This document shows positions 53,501 to 62,803 of a stretch of DNA of 64,000 nt, piece by piece. The notes beneath the pieces were generated by a model. That model ran no database searches, was not told where the DNA came from, and was given only the letters and a program-made list of their open reading frames with translations. Source of the stretch: Lentisphaerota bacterium (GTDB taxonomy: Bacteria; Verrucomicrobiota; Lentisphaeria; Victivallales; Victivallaceae); assembly GCA_024225035.1 (NCBI GenBank), contig JAAEMX010000441.1:62001-126000 (forward strand), in the 5' to 3' direction. The position numbers and the translations under genes were made by a program. Within the stretch, counting starts at the first letter, position 1. Each line of letters opens with the position of its first letter.

Positions 53501-54781
53501 ATGGATGGTTTAAATATAGCAATTTTAGGGAAGGGGCGCAGCGGACAGGCCGCTAAACGCCTTGCGGAAGCTATTGGAGCTTCCAGTGTAATGCTTTTAG
53601 ACGATAGTGACAGTCCCTGCATAGAAATGTTCGCAGGAACTTCGCTGATAATTGTCAGCCCGGGAATGCCTCCTGCTTCTCCTTCATATCAGACTGCTCG
53701 GAGGTCAGGCGTTGAAATGATCAGCGAGCTTGAATTTGCCGCCCGTAATTTCAAGGGCAAGTATCTGGCTGTAACCGGAACAAACGGTAAAACCACTACC
53801 ACAGAGTTGACCGTTCATTTGCTGAATGCCATAGGAATAAATTCGACTGCTGCCGGTAATATCGGACATGCTTTTTGTGAAGTCTCTACCGATGTTCTGA
53901 ACGGAACACTTCTAGAAAACACTTTGCCCGTAGTTGAGGTTAGCTCTTACCAGCTTGAATTGATTCGTGATTTCTCACCCTGGGCAGCAGCTTTAACTAA
54001 TATTGCTGAAGACCATCTTGACCGTTACCCGGGCGGCATTAGTGAATATACGGCGACTAAACTCAAGATATTTGATAAGGTTGAAGTTGGCAATCGCATT
54101 CTTGGAAGAAGTTTTGCTATTGATGAGATTGGTGTTAAAATGCCTGATGTCGCGACTCCCAGTTTCAACATGGATAGTGGCTATTTGCTTTATGGCGACA
54201 AGCGTTTACTCCAAACTCGAGAGCTTAAATTACAAGGAAGGCATAATCAAGAAAACATCTTGGTTGCGCTTGAACTGGTTAGTCGGGCAATTTCAGAAGA
54301 GAAACTTTTCAGCAAAGAGCTTAAAGATGCATTGATAAGCTTCGATACCGGGGAAAATCGTGTAGAGCTGGTGCTGGAAAAAGATGGTGTCAGGTATGTA
54401 AACGATTCAAAAGGCACTAATCCGGCAGCTGTGGAAGCCGCGCTGGATATGTGTAGTGAGTTTGGCAAAGTGAGGCTGATTTTGGGGGGATTGGACAAAG
54501 AAATGGATTTTTCTCCATTGAAAAAATATGTTTCAGAAATTAGTAAAGCTTATATAATCGGGCAGTGCCGCGAAAAGATTTTTGAGCAATTGAATGAAGT
54601 TGTCCCTTGCCAGCTTTGTGACGGTTTTGAGGAATGTGTAAATGAAGCCTGTGATGATGCTTTGAGTGGGGAAACAGTGTTGTTATCACCGGGATGCGCC
54701 AGCTTCGATATGTTTAAGAGCTATGCGGTTCGAGGTGAGACTTTTTGTAACTTGATCAGGGAGCGGTTTGGACAAAAATAA
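53501..54781 (+). CDS. murD: UDP-N-acetylmuramoylalanine-D-glutamate ligase MurD
   Basis: Cytosolic Mur ligase adding D-glutamate to UDP-MurNAc-L-Ala with ATP. I start at ATG 53501 (426 aa), which begins MDGLNIAILGKGRSGQAAKR, the N-terminal Rossmann domain; the open frame to 53390 has no family match. VTGTNGKTTTTELTVHLLNA is the ATP loop, VVEVSSYQLELI and NIAEDHLDRYPG the Mg site, GRHNQENILVAL and NRVELVLEKDGVRYVNDSKG then TNPAAVEAAL the C-terminal domain. Single gene. Confidence 0.95.
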   Translation: MDGLNIAILGKGRSGQAAKRLAEAIGASSVMLLDDSDSPCIEMFAGTSLIIVSPGMPPASPSYQTARRSGVEMISELEFAARNFKGKYLAVTGTNGKTTTTELTVHLLNAIGINSTAAGNIGHAFCEVSTDVLNGTLLENTLPVVEVSSYQLELIRDFSPWAAALTNIAEDHLDRYPGGISEYTATKLKIFDKVEVGNRILGRSFAIDEIGVKMPDVATPSFNMDSGYLLYGDKRLLQTRELKLQGRHNQENILVALELVSRAISEEKLFSKELKDALISFDTGENRVELVLEKDGVRYVNDSKGTNPAAVEAALDMCSEFGKVRLILGGLDKEMDFSPLKKYVSEISKAYIIGQCREKIFEQLNEVVPCQLCDGFEECVNEACDDALSGETVLLSPGCASFDMFKSYAVRGETFCNLIRERFGQK

Positions 54782-54898
54782 TTTTCTGCAGGAAAGTCTA
54801 AATGAGTCATTCCTGAAGTAATAAATTATTGGAAAATTTAAAAATGTGGGTTAAATTGCTCTTCTGATAATAAAATATTTAAGAACGGAGTTTGAGAT

Positions 54899-55990
54899 AT
54901 GCCATTTGATCGTGGATCAGTAACTGTAACAATTTTTGAGCTGCCGGAAAAGCTGCCGGAAAATATAATCGAGCTGTTCGCCGCTAAAAAATCAGGAATG
55001 CTTGATGCGGTCAAGGATGAGCCCCAAATCGGGTGGGTAAGCGGCAGGACCTTGCTTGAGACTAACATTGATGACGAAACCGCTTATCGCGGTGGTTGTA
55101 TTTTTCTGCATTACCGCAAGGCTGAGCGCAAAATTCCGTCATCTTTGATGAACGCAATCTGTCAGCGTGAAGAGCTTGTTTATATGCGTGCCAATGAAAC
55201 TGACATGGTGCCAACTAAAATCAGACGTGAGATCAAGGAAGAAGCTACTGAAAAGCATTTGATGAAGATGCCGCCGTCTCTCAGCGGAATTCCTTTGATT
55301 ATCGACATTGCGGCCAAGCTACTGTACGTTGGGACGGGGTCTGTTGCGCAATTGGATAATTTTATTGCACTGTTCTATAAAACAACTAATATTGAGCCTT
55401 TCCAGTTGACCCCCGGCATGATGCTTGAAACCATGTATCAGGACACTAAAAATGACCTGCCGGGAGTAAATTTTTCAGACGTTCAGGACGAAATCGTACC
55501 TGGTCGTGACTTTCTTACCTGGTTGTGGTACTTCAGTGAGATGGAAGGCGGCGGTGTGAGTCATGAGCAGTTTGGTGATTTTGACATTATGATTGAAGCA
55601 CCCCTGACTTTTGCCTTTGCTGCTGACGCTCGTGGTTCAGCCGAGACCGTGGTGAAAAAAGGTGGCAGCCCGCTGCGTGCTGCGGAGTCAAAAGCAGCTT
55701 TGCAGGTTGGAAAGCGATTGAAAAAAGCTAAGATCACGATTTGTCGTGGAGACGATATCTGGTCAGGAACTTTTGACGCTGACAACTTCTCCTTTGGAAG
55801 TTTGAATTTGCCAGAAGGCGAAGAGATGGACAAGGACAGTCGTTTTGCGGAGCGAATTCAAAATCTGTTTATTTTCCAGAATGCATTGCGTGAATATTTT
55901 AAGAAATTTGTTGAGACAGTTCGTGACGTTGAATGGCCAAATACGGAAAGACGTATTAAACAATGGGCATCTGAGCGTGAGTCTTTTTAA
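54899..55990 (+). CDS. rdgC: RdgC-like recombination-associated protein
   Basis: A 363-aa cytoplasmic protein matching the RdgC/putative exonuclease family in layout: an N-terminal half with GWVSGRTLLETNIDDETAYR and IPSSLMNAICQREE, then KLLYVGTGSVAQLDNFIALF, PGRDFLTWLWYFSE and DFDIMIEAPLTF. In proteobacteria RdgC forms a ring that binds double-stranded DNA and limits RecA loading. GGAG precedes ATG 54899. It is followed by a terminator just before pabB. Assignment rests on motif order. Confidence 0.8.
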   Translation: MPFDRGSVTVTIFELPEKLPENIIELFAAKKSGMLDAVKDEPQIGWVSGRTLLETNIDDETAYRGGCIFLHYRKAERKIPSSLMNAICQREELVYMRANETDMVPTKIRREIKEEATEKHLMKMPPSLSGIPLIIDIAAKLLYVGTGSVAQLDNFIALFYKTTNIEPFQLTPGMMLETMYQDTKNDLPGVNFSDVQDEIVPGRDFLTWLWYFSEMEGGGVSHEQFGDFDIMIEAPLTFAFAADARGSAETVVKKGGSPLRAAESKAALQVGKRLKKAKITICRGDDIWSGTFDADNFSFGSLNLPEGEEMDKDSRFAERIQNLFIFQNALREYFKKFVETVRDVEWPNTERRIKQWASERESF

Positions 55991-56017
55991 AATAAAATAA
56001 AAAATTTATATAGTGGT

Positions 56018-56042
56018 GGCCCCTGATAAAGGGGCTCTTTTT
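56018..56042 (+). terminator. terminator-like hairpin abutting the pabB start
   Basis: GGCCCCT pairs with AGGGGCT (one wobble) around a five-base loop, followed by TCTTTTT. It ends six bases before ATG 56049. It can terminate the rdgC-like transcript and may also attenuate pabB. Confidence 0.7.
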
Positions 56043-56048
56043 ATTCTG

Positions 56049-57839
56049 ATGAAACCGTTATCTAACAAACATATTGCTGAGCTTATGAAAGCACCTGGCT
56101 GTGTAATCTGCCGATTACCGGACGAGGGGGCTGGTTGGGGAGTATTTAGTTACCCTGAGCGGGTCTTGTGTGCTTATAAACACAGTGATGTTATGCCTGT
56201 TGTTGATGCGGTTGATGCAGCTCTTGCACAAGGTAAACATGTTGCCGGATTCCTTGCATACGAGGCTGGTGCCGCTTTTGACAAGGCCTTTCCGGCGCGT
56301 GACACAGATGGTTTTCCTTTAGCATGGTTTGGGGTTTATGCTACGCCGCCTGCTGAATTTGTTATTGATAATAATGAACCGGCATTTGCGCATGGTTGTG
56401 ATCTGCAACCGGAAGTTTCTGTGGAGGAATACAATACTGCGATACGAGATGTGCTGGATAATATTTGTGCTGGAAATATTTATCAAACTAACTATACATT
56501 TCGAATGCGCGGTGGTGTGGTTGCTGATCCGGCGCGTTTGTTTAGAGTGCTATTTAGAAAACACCCTGTTCCGTATGCCGCGTTTGTTAATACGGAAGAG
56601 TTTCAGCTGGTTTCGGTTTCTCCGGAAATATTTTTGGAGAGACGAGGCAATAAAATTCATAGTTCACCTATGAAAGGCACCATGAAGCGCGATCCTGATC
56701 TGGAAATTGACCGGAGGAACGCAGAGTTTTTGAAGCATGATGAAAAGAATCTTGCTGAAAATATGATGATTGTAGATATGGTCAGAAATGATCTCGGACG
56801 TATAGCTGAGCCGGACTCTGTTCATGTTAATCCATTATTTCATGTGGACACCTATGGTACTGTGCATCAAATGATAAGCACAGTTCATGCTGAGCTCTCC
56901 TGCAATAAAACATTTTCTGATATAATGCGTGAAACATTTCCGGCTGCGTCAATTACAGGAGCTCCAAAGGTTTCCGCGATGAACCATATTCATCGTCTGG
57001 AAGGATCTCCCCGCAAAGTATATACAGGTTCAATTGGTTGTGCTTTCCCTGACGGTGATATGTGCTTTAATGTGTCAATCCGTACTTTAATTTGTAAGGA
57101 AGATTCGACCGAGCTTGGCATTGGTGGCGGGATTGTTTATGATTCCGGCGAAGCTTCAGAGTGGGATGAAGCGTTATTGAAAGGCAAGTTTATTCGTGCG
57201 GCAGAGCCTGACTTTGAGATACTTGAGACAATGCTTTGGCAGAAAGGCAAAAGGATTGCTGATTTGGATGAGCATTTGAAAAGAATGAAAAAATCTGCTG
57301 ATTTTTTTGGTTTTTCATGGAACCGAAAGGCTGTAATGGATGTCATATCATCTATGGGGCTGGAGTATGAGCCTTTAGATAATGCCAGACTTCGACTATT
57401 ACTGTTACCTGATGGTTCTTCTAAACTTCAAGTATTTCCTCTAGCTGATTCAGGTTGGGGAAAAGATGTGCTTAAAGTTTGTATTTCTCATGAAAAAATT
57501 GATTCATCCAATATTTTCTTTAGAAATAAAACGACCAACCGGGAGCTTTATAATCGTGAGTTCAAGCGTGTGATTCAGGACGGTTTTGATGAAGTTCTGT
57601 TTGTCAATGAACGTGAAGAACTTACGGAAGGCGCAATCAGTAATGTTTTTATCAGACTGACAGATAAATGGTATACTCCCCCTGTTGAATGTGGTTTGCT
57701 GCCGGGTATTTGGCGGCAGCGTATGCTTAAGGAACTTTCCGCATCGGAACGGATAATCAAACTTTCAGATCTGCAGTCTGCAGAAGAAATTTTGATTGGC
57801 AATTCTGTTCGAAATGGTGCGCTAGCAGTCCTTGCTTAA
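56049..57839 (+). CDS. pabBC: fused aminodeoxychorismate synthase component I and lyase (PabB-PabC)
   Basis: A 596-aa two-domain enzyme of folate synthesis. I use ATG 56049; an upstream GTG at 56013 would translate through the terminator hairpin. Residues about 1-385 are a chorismate-binding PabB: GNIYQTNYTFRMRGG, SPEIFLERRGN, SSPMKGTMKRDP, VDMVRNDLGRIAEP, TFPAASITGAPKVSAM. Residues about 390-596 are a PabC-type PLP aminotransferase-fold lyase: TTNRELYNREFKRVI, VNEREELTEGAISNVFI, LLPGIWRQRML. Together they turn chorismate, with ammonia from PabA, into 4-aminobenzoate. pabA is not in the window. Confidence 0.92.
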   Translation: MKPLSNKHIAELMKAPGCVICRLPDEGAGWGVFSYPERVLCAYKHSDVMPVVDAVDAALAQGKHVAGFLAYEAGAAFDKAFPARDTDGFPLAWFGVYATPPAEFVIDNNEPAFAHGCDLQPEVSVEEYNTAIRDVLDNICAGNIYQTNYTFRMRGGVVADPARLFRVLFRKHPVPYAAFVNTEEFQLVSVSPEIFLERRGNKIHSSPMKGTMKRDPDLEIDRRNAEFLKHDEKNLAENMMIVDMVRNDLGRIAEPDSVHVNPLFHVDTYGTVHQMISTVHAELSCNKTFSDIMRETFPAASITGAPKVSAMNHIHRLEGSPRKVYTGSIGCAFPDGDMCFNVSIRTLICKEDSTELGIGGGIVYDSGEASEWDEALLKGKFIRAAEPDFEILETMLWQKGKRIADLDEHLKRMKKSADFFGFSWNRKAVMDVISSMGLEYEPLDNARLRLLLLPDGSSKLQVFPLADSGWGKDVLKVCISHEKIDSSNIFFRNKTTNRELYNREFKRVIQDGFDEVLFVNEREELTEGAISNVFIRLTDKWYTPPVECGLLPGIWRQRMLKELSASERIIKLSDLQSAEEILIGNSVRNGALAVLA

Positions 57840-57879
57840 AATCTTACCTTTTAGAAAATTAAATCTTTTGGAGTTTCAA

Positions 57880-58221
57880 ATGAAACACATCATTACAGCA
57901 GTCTGTCTGCTTTTTTTTTCCAACATTTTCATGACTTATGCGTGGTATGGGCACCTGAAAAACCTCAACAATAAAGCATGGTATATTGCTGCGGTTCTAA
58001 GTTGGTGTATTGCGTTTGGGGAGTATATGATTCAGGTGCCGGCTAACCGTATCGGACATGAGACTCTGTCAATTGGACAGCTTAAGATAATGCAGGAGGT
58101 CATAACCTTGTCTGTGTTTGTGCCGTTTGCGGTGTTTTACATGCGCGAGAATTTGAGCTGGAATTACCTTTGGGCAGGTTTTTGCTTGTTGGGAGCAGTA
58201 TATTTTGTTTTCAGAGGCTGA
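57880..58221 (+). CDS. DMT-superfamily membrane protein (DUF486)
   Basis: A 113-aa protein with four membrane helices. I use ATG 57880 with TTTGGAG seven bases upstream. FSNIFMTYAWYGHLKNLNNK and SWCIAFGEYMIQVPANRIGH then LKIMQEVITLSVFVPFAVFY identify DUF486, a small transporter-like family of unknown substrate. It is 40 bases after pabBC and its stop codon lies in a hairpin. Confidence 0.88.
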   Translation: MKHIITAVCLLFFSNIFMTYAWYGHLKNLNNKAWYIAAVLSWCIAFGEYMIQVPANRIGHETLSIGQLKIMQEVITLSVFVPFAVFYMRENLSWNYLWAGFCLLGAVYFVFRG

Positions 58222-58237
58222 AAGATTCAGCCTCTGA
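58211..58237. terminator. bidirectional hairpin between converging genes
   Basis: Perfect 12-bp stem TCAGAGGCTGAA / TTCAGCCTCTGA with an AGA loop. It contains the stop codon of the DUF486 gene and lies 16 bases from the transporter stop on the other strand. Confidence 0.75.
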
Positions 58238-58252
58238 ATTGATTGAAAAAGC

Positions 58253-59695
58253 TCAGCCTAAGCCTAGAGCTTTCCAGTAAAACGGTCCCAGCCCAAACCA
58301 GATAAGCATATTAATAATACTTACTATCAGGCCGATCAGCCACCAGGTTTTCAATTTAACGAAACCTGAACCAAAGAAGACTGGAGCAGGGCCGCAGCCG
58401 TAGTGAGTTGTGGAAGCACAGAGGTTACTGGCAAAACCAAGTGATAATGCCATGAGTAATCCATTGACACCAAGAGCCATTCCGGTACCGAGAAATACAG
58501 GGAATAACGCCGCAACATGTGCGGTGCTGCTGGCAAAGAAATAGTGAACATATACATAAATCAAGATAAGCAAAGGGAAAGCCAAAGCTGGCGAAACTCC
58601 AGTTAAATCGTGCTTGATGATAGCCCCAAACCAGGAAATTACTCCAAGCTTATTCAAGAAGCCAGCCATCATAACCAAAGCTGCAAACCAAACCAGAGTG
58701 TCCCATGCACCTTTTTCGCTTTTTATATCATCCCAGGTCAAAATTCCGGAAAATAACAGCAGCAGAAGCCCAAGCAGAGCGGCGACGGTTGCGTCAACCC
58801 CAATATGACGGCCTGCAATCCACAGAGTGAGCAGCATTACAAAGCAAATTGACATTACAATTTCTGAGCCAGAAAGTGGACCCAGTTCGCGCAGTTTTTT
58901 TTGAGCTATTTCCGCAGCGGCTGGAGTTGCCTTCATTTGAGGAGGGTATAAAAAATAAATTACAAGAGGAATAACCAGCAGAGAGATTATGCCGGGAACT
59001 ATTGCCGCAACAGCCCATGCTGTCCAAGTCATATCTACACCAGCCTGAGAAGCAAGCTTTGCAGCGAGTGGGTTTGCAGCCATTGCGGTCATAAACATAG
59101 TACTGGTAATGATATTACCCTGAAATGCGGCGGTTATCAGGAAACTGCCTAGTTTTTTTTCAGTACCATCGGCAGGATTGGAATTGAATTCGTTGGATAA
59201 AGACTTAATTATAGGATAAATAATGCCGCCGCCACGGGCAGTATTACTTGGAATTGCAGGAGCAAGAACAAGATCGGCAAATAAGAGACTGTAGCTCAAA
59301 CCTAATGTGCGGCGTCCAAAGAAGCGAACAAAAATGTAGGCAATGCGTTTACCAAGGCCAGTTTTGACAAAGCCGCGGGAGATAAAAAAAGCAAGAACAA
59401 TCAACCAGATAACGCTGTTGGAAAATCCACTTAGCGCCATGTTTATACCAGCTCCCGGGTTTCCTGGAGCAAGAATGCCGGATACTGCTGTGACGGCGAT
59501 AGCTGTCATTGCCGCAACTCCCATGGGAACCGCTTCAGTAATAATAGCCAAAATTGTGCCGATGAAAATTGCAAGTAAATGCCAGCCGTGAATTTCTAAT
59601 CCGTGTGGAACCGGCATCATCCACATGATTGCAGGAGCCAGGACGCTGATTACGAGTTGGAGAGGTTTGAACCCAAAGTTGAATTTTTGCTTCAT
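58253..59695 (-). CDS. DASS/SLC13-family anion transporter
   Basis: A 480-aa inner-membrane transporter starting at ATG 59695 (MKQKFNFGFKPLQLVISVLA); the frame is open further but without family match. About 12 helices. AIPSNTARGGGIIYPIIKSL is the first substrate hairpin motif and GFASNLCASTTHYGCGPAPV the second, both typical of the citrate/2-oxoglutarate/malate translocator branch (CitT/YbhI-like). Substrate is likely a di- or tricarboxylate. It is divergent from the GntP-type gene, sharing a 176-base region. Confidence 0.9.
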   Translation of the reverse strand: MKQKFNFGFKPLQLVISVLAPAIMWMMPVPHGLEIHGWHLLAIFIGTILAIITEAVPMGVAAMTAIAVTAVSGILAPGNPGAGINMALSGFSNSVIWLIVLAFFISRGFVKTGLGKRIAYIFVRFFGRRTLGLSYSLLFADLVLAPAIPSNTARGGGIIYPIIKSLSNEFNSNPADGTEKKLGSFLITAAFQGNIITSTMFMTAMAANPLAAKLASQAGVDMTWTAWAVAAIVPGIISLLVIPLVIYFLYPPQMKATPAAAEIAQKKLRELGPLSGSEIVMSICFVMLLTLWIAGRHIGVDATVAALLGLLLLLFSGILTWDDIKSEKGAWDTLVWFAALVMMAGFLNKLGVISWFGAIIKHDLTGVSPALAFPLLILIYVYVHYFFASSTAHVAALFPVFLGTGMALGVNGLLMALSLGFASNLCASTTHYGCGPAPVFFGSGFVKLKTWWLIGLIVSIINMLIWFGLGPFYWKALGLG

Positions 59696-59871
59696 AGCTT
59701 CTCTTCTTAAGTTATAATTACTACTCTGTCTTGGTTGCTTTGACAGCTTATACAGAATTTTGTTCAATCCTGAGATTTGTCGAGACTTTTCGTAATAAAG
59801 TTGATTAATACGCAAACATATATTATACTGACATAGAAATGAGCGCAAATCAACTAGGAATGGAGTTTTTT

Positions 59872-61232
59872 ATGGTCAATGGTCCGATTTTACTGGTAAT
59901 TCTTGTCGTTTCAATTTTATTTATAATTATCGCAACAGCCAAGTTCAAAATACACCCATTTATTGCCTTGCTGCTGGCTTCATACGGCGTCGGTTTTTCA
60001 GCCGGCCTGAACCCTTTGAAAATAAGTGAAATTATCTGTAACGGGTTCGGAGGAATTCTGAGTGGAATAGGGATTGTAATCATTCTCGGTACTATTATTG
60101 GAGTGTTTCTGGAAAAATCAGGTGCTGCCGTGACCATGGCTGATACAGTTTTGAAGATTGTTGGACCTCGCCGTCCGGGAATTGCGATGAGTATTATCGG
60201 CTACATAGTCTCCATTCCGGTTTTTTGTGACTCTGGATTTGTTATTCTTTCCTCGCTGCGCCGTTCTCTAGTTAAGCGTTCAGGGGCTTCTTCTGTGATG
60301 ATGTCAGTTGCCTTGGCTACTGGCCTCTATGCTGCTCATACTTTATTTCCTCCTACTCCGGGGCCGATCGCTGCTGCAGGAAATCTTGGACTGAGGGATA
60401 ATCTTGGGCTGGTTATTATGGTTGGTATGGTTCTGGCAGCATGTGCTGCTTTTGTTGGTTTTATTTGGGCCAGGCTGGTGGGGTCCAGGTTAAAGTCCAG
60501 TGAAGATGTGGAAAAGATTTCCCTTGCAGAAGAAGTTGTACCAGAGCATTACGCTCACTTACCGGGACCATTTAAATCTTTCTTGCCGATAATTGTGCCT
60601 ATTGTGCTGATCGCCCTTGCGTCTGTGGCCAATTATCCGGGGCATCCATTTGGGGAAGGAGTTCAACTTCCGATAATGACTTTTATTGGGGCTCCAGTGA
60701 ACGCTTTGTTCATTGGCTTTTTCTGTGCCTTGCCGTTGATGCCTGAATTCAGCAAAAAGACGATGACAGGATGGGTGGATCAAGGTCTTAAAAGTGCCGC
60801 AATTATTATTTTGATTACAGGGGCAGGCGGAGCGTTTGGTACTGTGCTGAAAGCTACACCGATAGGAGCTTATCTCGGAGATACTCTTGCGCAGTGGAAA
60901 CTTGGTGTATTTCTGCCGTTTATACTTGCGGCAGCATTAAAGACCGCGCAGGGATCCTCTACTGTTTCGCTGGTAACAACTTCAGTGTTGGTTGCGCCTT
61001 TGCTTGCTACGCTCGGACTTGATATTCCACTATGGGGCGTGTGCTTACTGTAATGGCTGTCGGTGCCGGTGCTATGACTGTTTCACATGCTAATGACAGT
61101 TTCTTCTGGGTTGTTGCCGAATTTAGCGGCATGGAGGTTACTACTGCATACAAGTCATTAACAGTTGCAACCTTTTTTATGGGAATTGTAACAATAGGTT
61201 TGGTGGCTGTGCTTGCTGCTGTTTTTCTTTAA
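59872..61232 (+). pseudogene. GntP-family gluconate/sugar-acid permease, frameshifted
   Basis: Start at ATG 59872, six bases after ATGGAG. Up to about 61035 it is a normal GntP-type symporter: FCDSGFVILSSLRRSLVKRS, GLYAAHTLFPPTPGPIAAAG, AALKTAQGSSTVSLVTTSVL. The frame then ends with WGVCLL at 61053. The missing C-terminus (GRVLTVMAVGAGAMTVSHAN, DSFFWVVAEFSGM) continues in another frame from 61032 to 61232. Adding one G to the GGGG run at 61035-61038 restores one protein of about 453 aa. It is either a recent pseudogene or a base-call error. Intact relatives import gluconate or similar acids with protons. Confidence 0.85.
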
Positions 61233-61870
61233 GCAGGGCTTGATTTATACAGGATTATAACGTCATTGCCATGAAACTTTACTTCGGCATTCAGTTTTTC
61301 AGCAAGCCAGATAAATGTTGGTTTGCTGAAAAAACTTATATGGGTAAGGTCTCTCGTATAATGCCAGTTGACAAAGCTTTCTTTATCGAGTACGAGTTTT
61401 GTCATTGCACCGAGAATCCCACCAGGTTTTAAGATTTTCCAAAGCTGGGTTATTTCTGTCGCTGGTGAGCTGAGGTGCTCAAAAACTTCAGTCGCGGTGA
61501 TAAAATCATAATTGTCTTGCAGAACAACTTTGTCATTAAAGTAGAATTTATCATAAAGGGTTATTCGGCAGCCGGCTTCTTTAAACATTTTTGCCAGTGC
61601 CGGACCGGGGCCGCAACCAAATTCCAGTCCTTTGGCTTCCGGTGATAATTGCATATGCATAGGAGCAAATAACCTGTTCAGAAATTTGCGATAACCAGGG
61701 TCATCCGCTGAGTTGCAGTGCTTATCATATTCAGCTTTTTCAGCTTGCTTTGACAGGTGATATTTTTGGGGGACGAATACCAACGAACAGATTTTACACT
61801 GCAGGTATTCACGAACCTTATCGCGATGAAACTCTTTGATATCCAAGTTGTGACAAAGCGGGCACTGCAT
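61229..61870 (-). CDS. class I SAM-dependent methyltransferase with N-terminal zinc motif
   Basis: A 213-aa protein starting at ATG 61870. MQCPLCHNLDIKEF and YLQCKICSLVF form a four-cysteine zinc knuckle. GLEFGCGPGPALAKMFKEAG is the SAM-binding loop, FITATEVFEHLSSP the post-loop acidic/Glu motif, and LKPGGILGAMTK the third. This architecture recalls methyltransferases of small-molecule or sugar modification. It starts 11 bases after the small HTH-like gene, likely one operon. Confidence 0.88.
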   Translation of the reverse strand: MQCPLCHNLDIKEFHRDKVREYLQCKICSLVFVPQKYHLSKQAEKAEYDKHCNSADDPGYRKFLNRLFAPMHMQLSPEAKGLEFGCGPGPALAKMFKEAGCRITLYDKFYFNDKVVLQDNYDFITATEVFEHLSSPATEITQLWKILKPGGILGAMTKLVLDKESFVNWHYTRDLTHISFFSKPTFIWLAEKLNAEVKFHGNDVIILYKSSPA

Positions 61871-61880
61871 TACGTATATC

Positions 61881-62111
61881 TCAGTAGTTGAACAAATCTT
61901 TAAGGTCAAGTCTCTTGCCTGTGGCCCGGTTGAAAGCATTCAGTATTTTTGTCTGAACATTACGGGTAAGGCGACGTCCCTTGCGGGCTTTTGTGATCAT
62001 TTTGTGAGTCAGTTGCACTTCTGAGGCTTCGACAAGATCGTGTGACTTCAGGTTTTTAGAATCCATCAGTTCAGCTATAGGCTGGATGCCGAGATTACGT
62101 TCATTTTCCAA
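61881..62111 (-). CDS. small HTH-like protein
   Basis: A 76-aa basic protein starting at TTG 62111 with AAAGGA about ten bases upstream. LGIQPIAELMDSKNLKSHDL then VEASEVQLTHKMITKARKGR and NVQTKILNAFNRATGKR read as a Cro/XRE-like five-helix DNA-binding domain without obvious extra parts. It precedes the methyltransferase gene by 11 bases. It may regulate that pair, which is inferred only from position. Confidence 0.68.
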   Translation of the reverse strand: MENERNLGIQPIAELMDSKNLKSHDLVEASEVQLTHKMITKARKGRRLTRNVQTKILNAFNRATGKRLDLKDLFNY

Positions 62112-62265
62112 AATTATGTTTCCTTTGTTTAGTTCGTCCTACATTAGCTTTGCATCGTGATAATTCAATCTCTTTAAGAATTTGTTTTCATGGTTTGAAC
62201 CGAGTAGTGCTTGAGCTATATTGTAATCATATCGTAAAGCTTTTTGTAATACCAAAAGGAGATGC

Positions 62266-62650
62266 ATGAAAATGCCTGAATTGACTAACGAAATTGTAAA
62301 AGCGTGGAATGAACGTGAAGGTGCTGTGGTTCTGACAACTGTTGATAATAATGGGATTCCAAATTCAATCTACGCTACCTGTGTCAGCTTGTTTGAAAAT
62401 AATAAGGTTCTGGTGGCTGACAATTATTTTGATAAGACCCGCTCAAATCTTAAATATGGTGCCCAAACAGGCAGTTTTTTTTATTACAAAAGATGGTAAG
62501 GCATATCAGGTAAAAGGAGCGATGAAACGCTTGACTGAGGGAGCTGCTTTTGATAATATGAAGAGCTGGAATGACCCGAAACACCCTGGACACGCGGTCG
62601 CGGTGGTTGAGGCAGAAGAGGTATTTTCCGGAGCTGAAAAACTGATTTAA
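62266..62650 (+). pseudogene. pyridoxamine 5'-phosphate oxidase-like protein, frameshifted
   Basis: Starts at ATG 62266 with AAGGAG. The first 70 residues (NEREGAVVLTTVDNNGIPNS, VSLFENNKVLVADNYFDKTR, YGAQTGSFF) are a split-barrel flavin-binding fold. The frame then breaks at an eight-T run (62474-62481) and the rest, ITKDGKAYQVKGAMKRLTEG to GAEKLI, follows in another frame to 62650. Removing one T joins them into a normal protein of about 127 aa. Sequencing error or decay; the substrate of this group is usually a flavin-dependent redox partner. Confidence 0.8.
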
Positions 62651-62671
62651 ATATTACTATTCACTGACTTG

Positions 62672-62702
62672 CCGGCGAAGCTTTGCATTCGTCGGTTTTT
62701 TT
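62672..62702 (+). terminator. terminator after the oxidase-like gene
   Basis: Stem CCGGCGAA / TTCGTCGG (one wobble), eight-base loop, then seven T. Confidence 0.88.
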
Positions 62703-62803
62703 ATGTTTTGGACTGGTATTTTTCGAGGCGAATAAGTATTGTACTTCATATAAATTTTGAAGTCTAAGACACATTTTATATAGCTTAAATTGAGGAACTC
62801 TAC

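Noticed and set aside
56013-56048. GTG 56013 as the start of pabBC
   Set aside because: It would translate the rdgC terminator hairpin and adds residues unrelated to PabB.
61032-61232. Separate 66-aa gene
   Set aside because: It is the C-terminus of the GntP-type permease continued in another frame, not an independent protein.
62342-62650. Separate 102-aa gene
   Set aside because: Only its second half has family features, which complete the frameshifted oxidase-like protein; its start lies in out-of-frame sequence.
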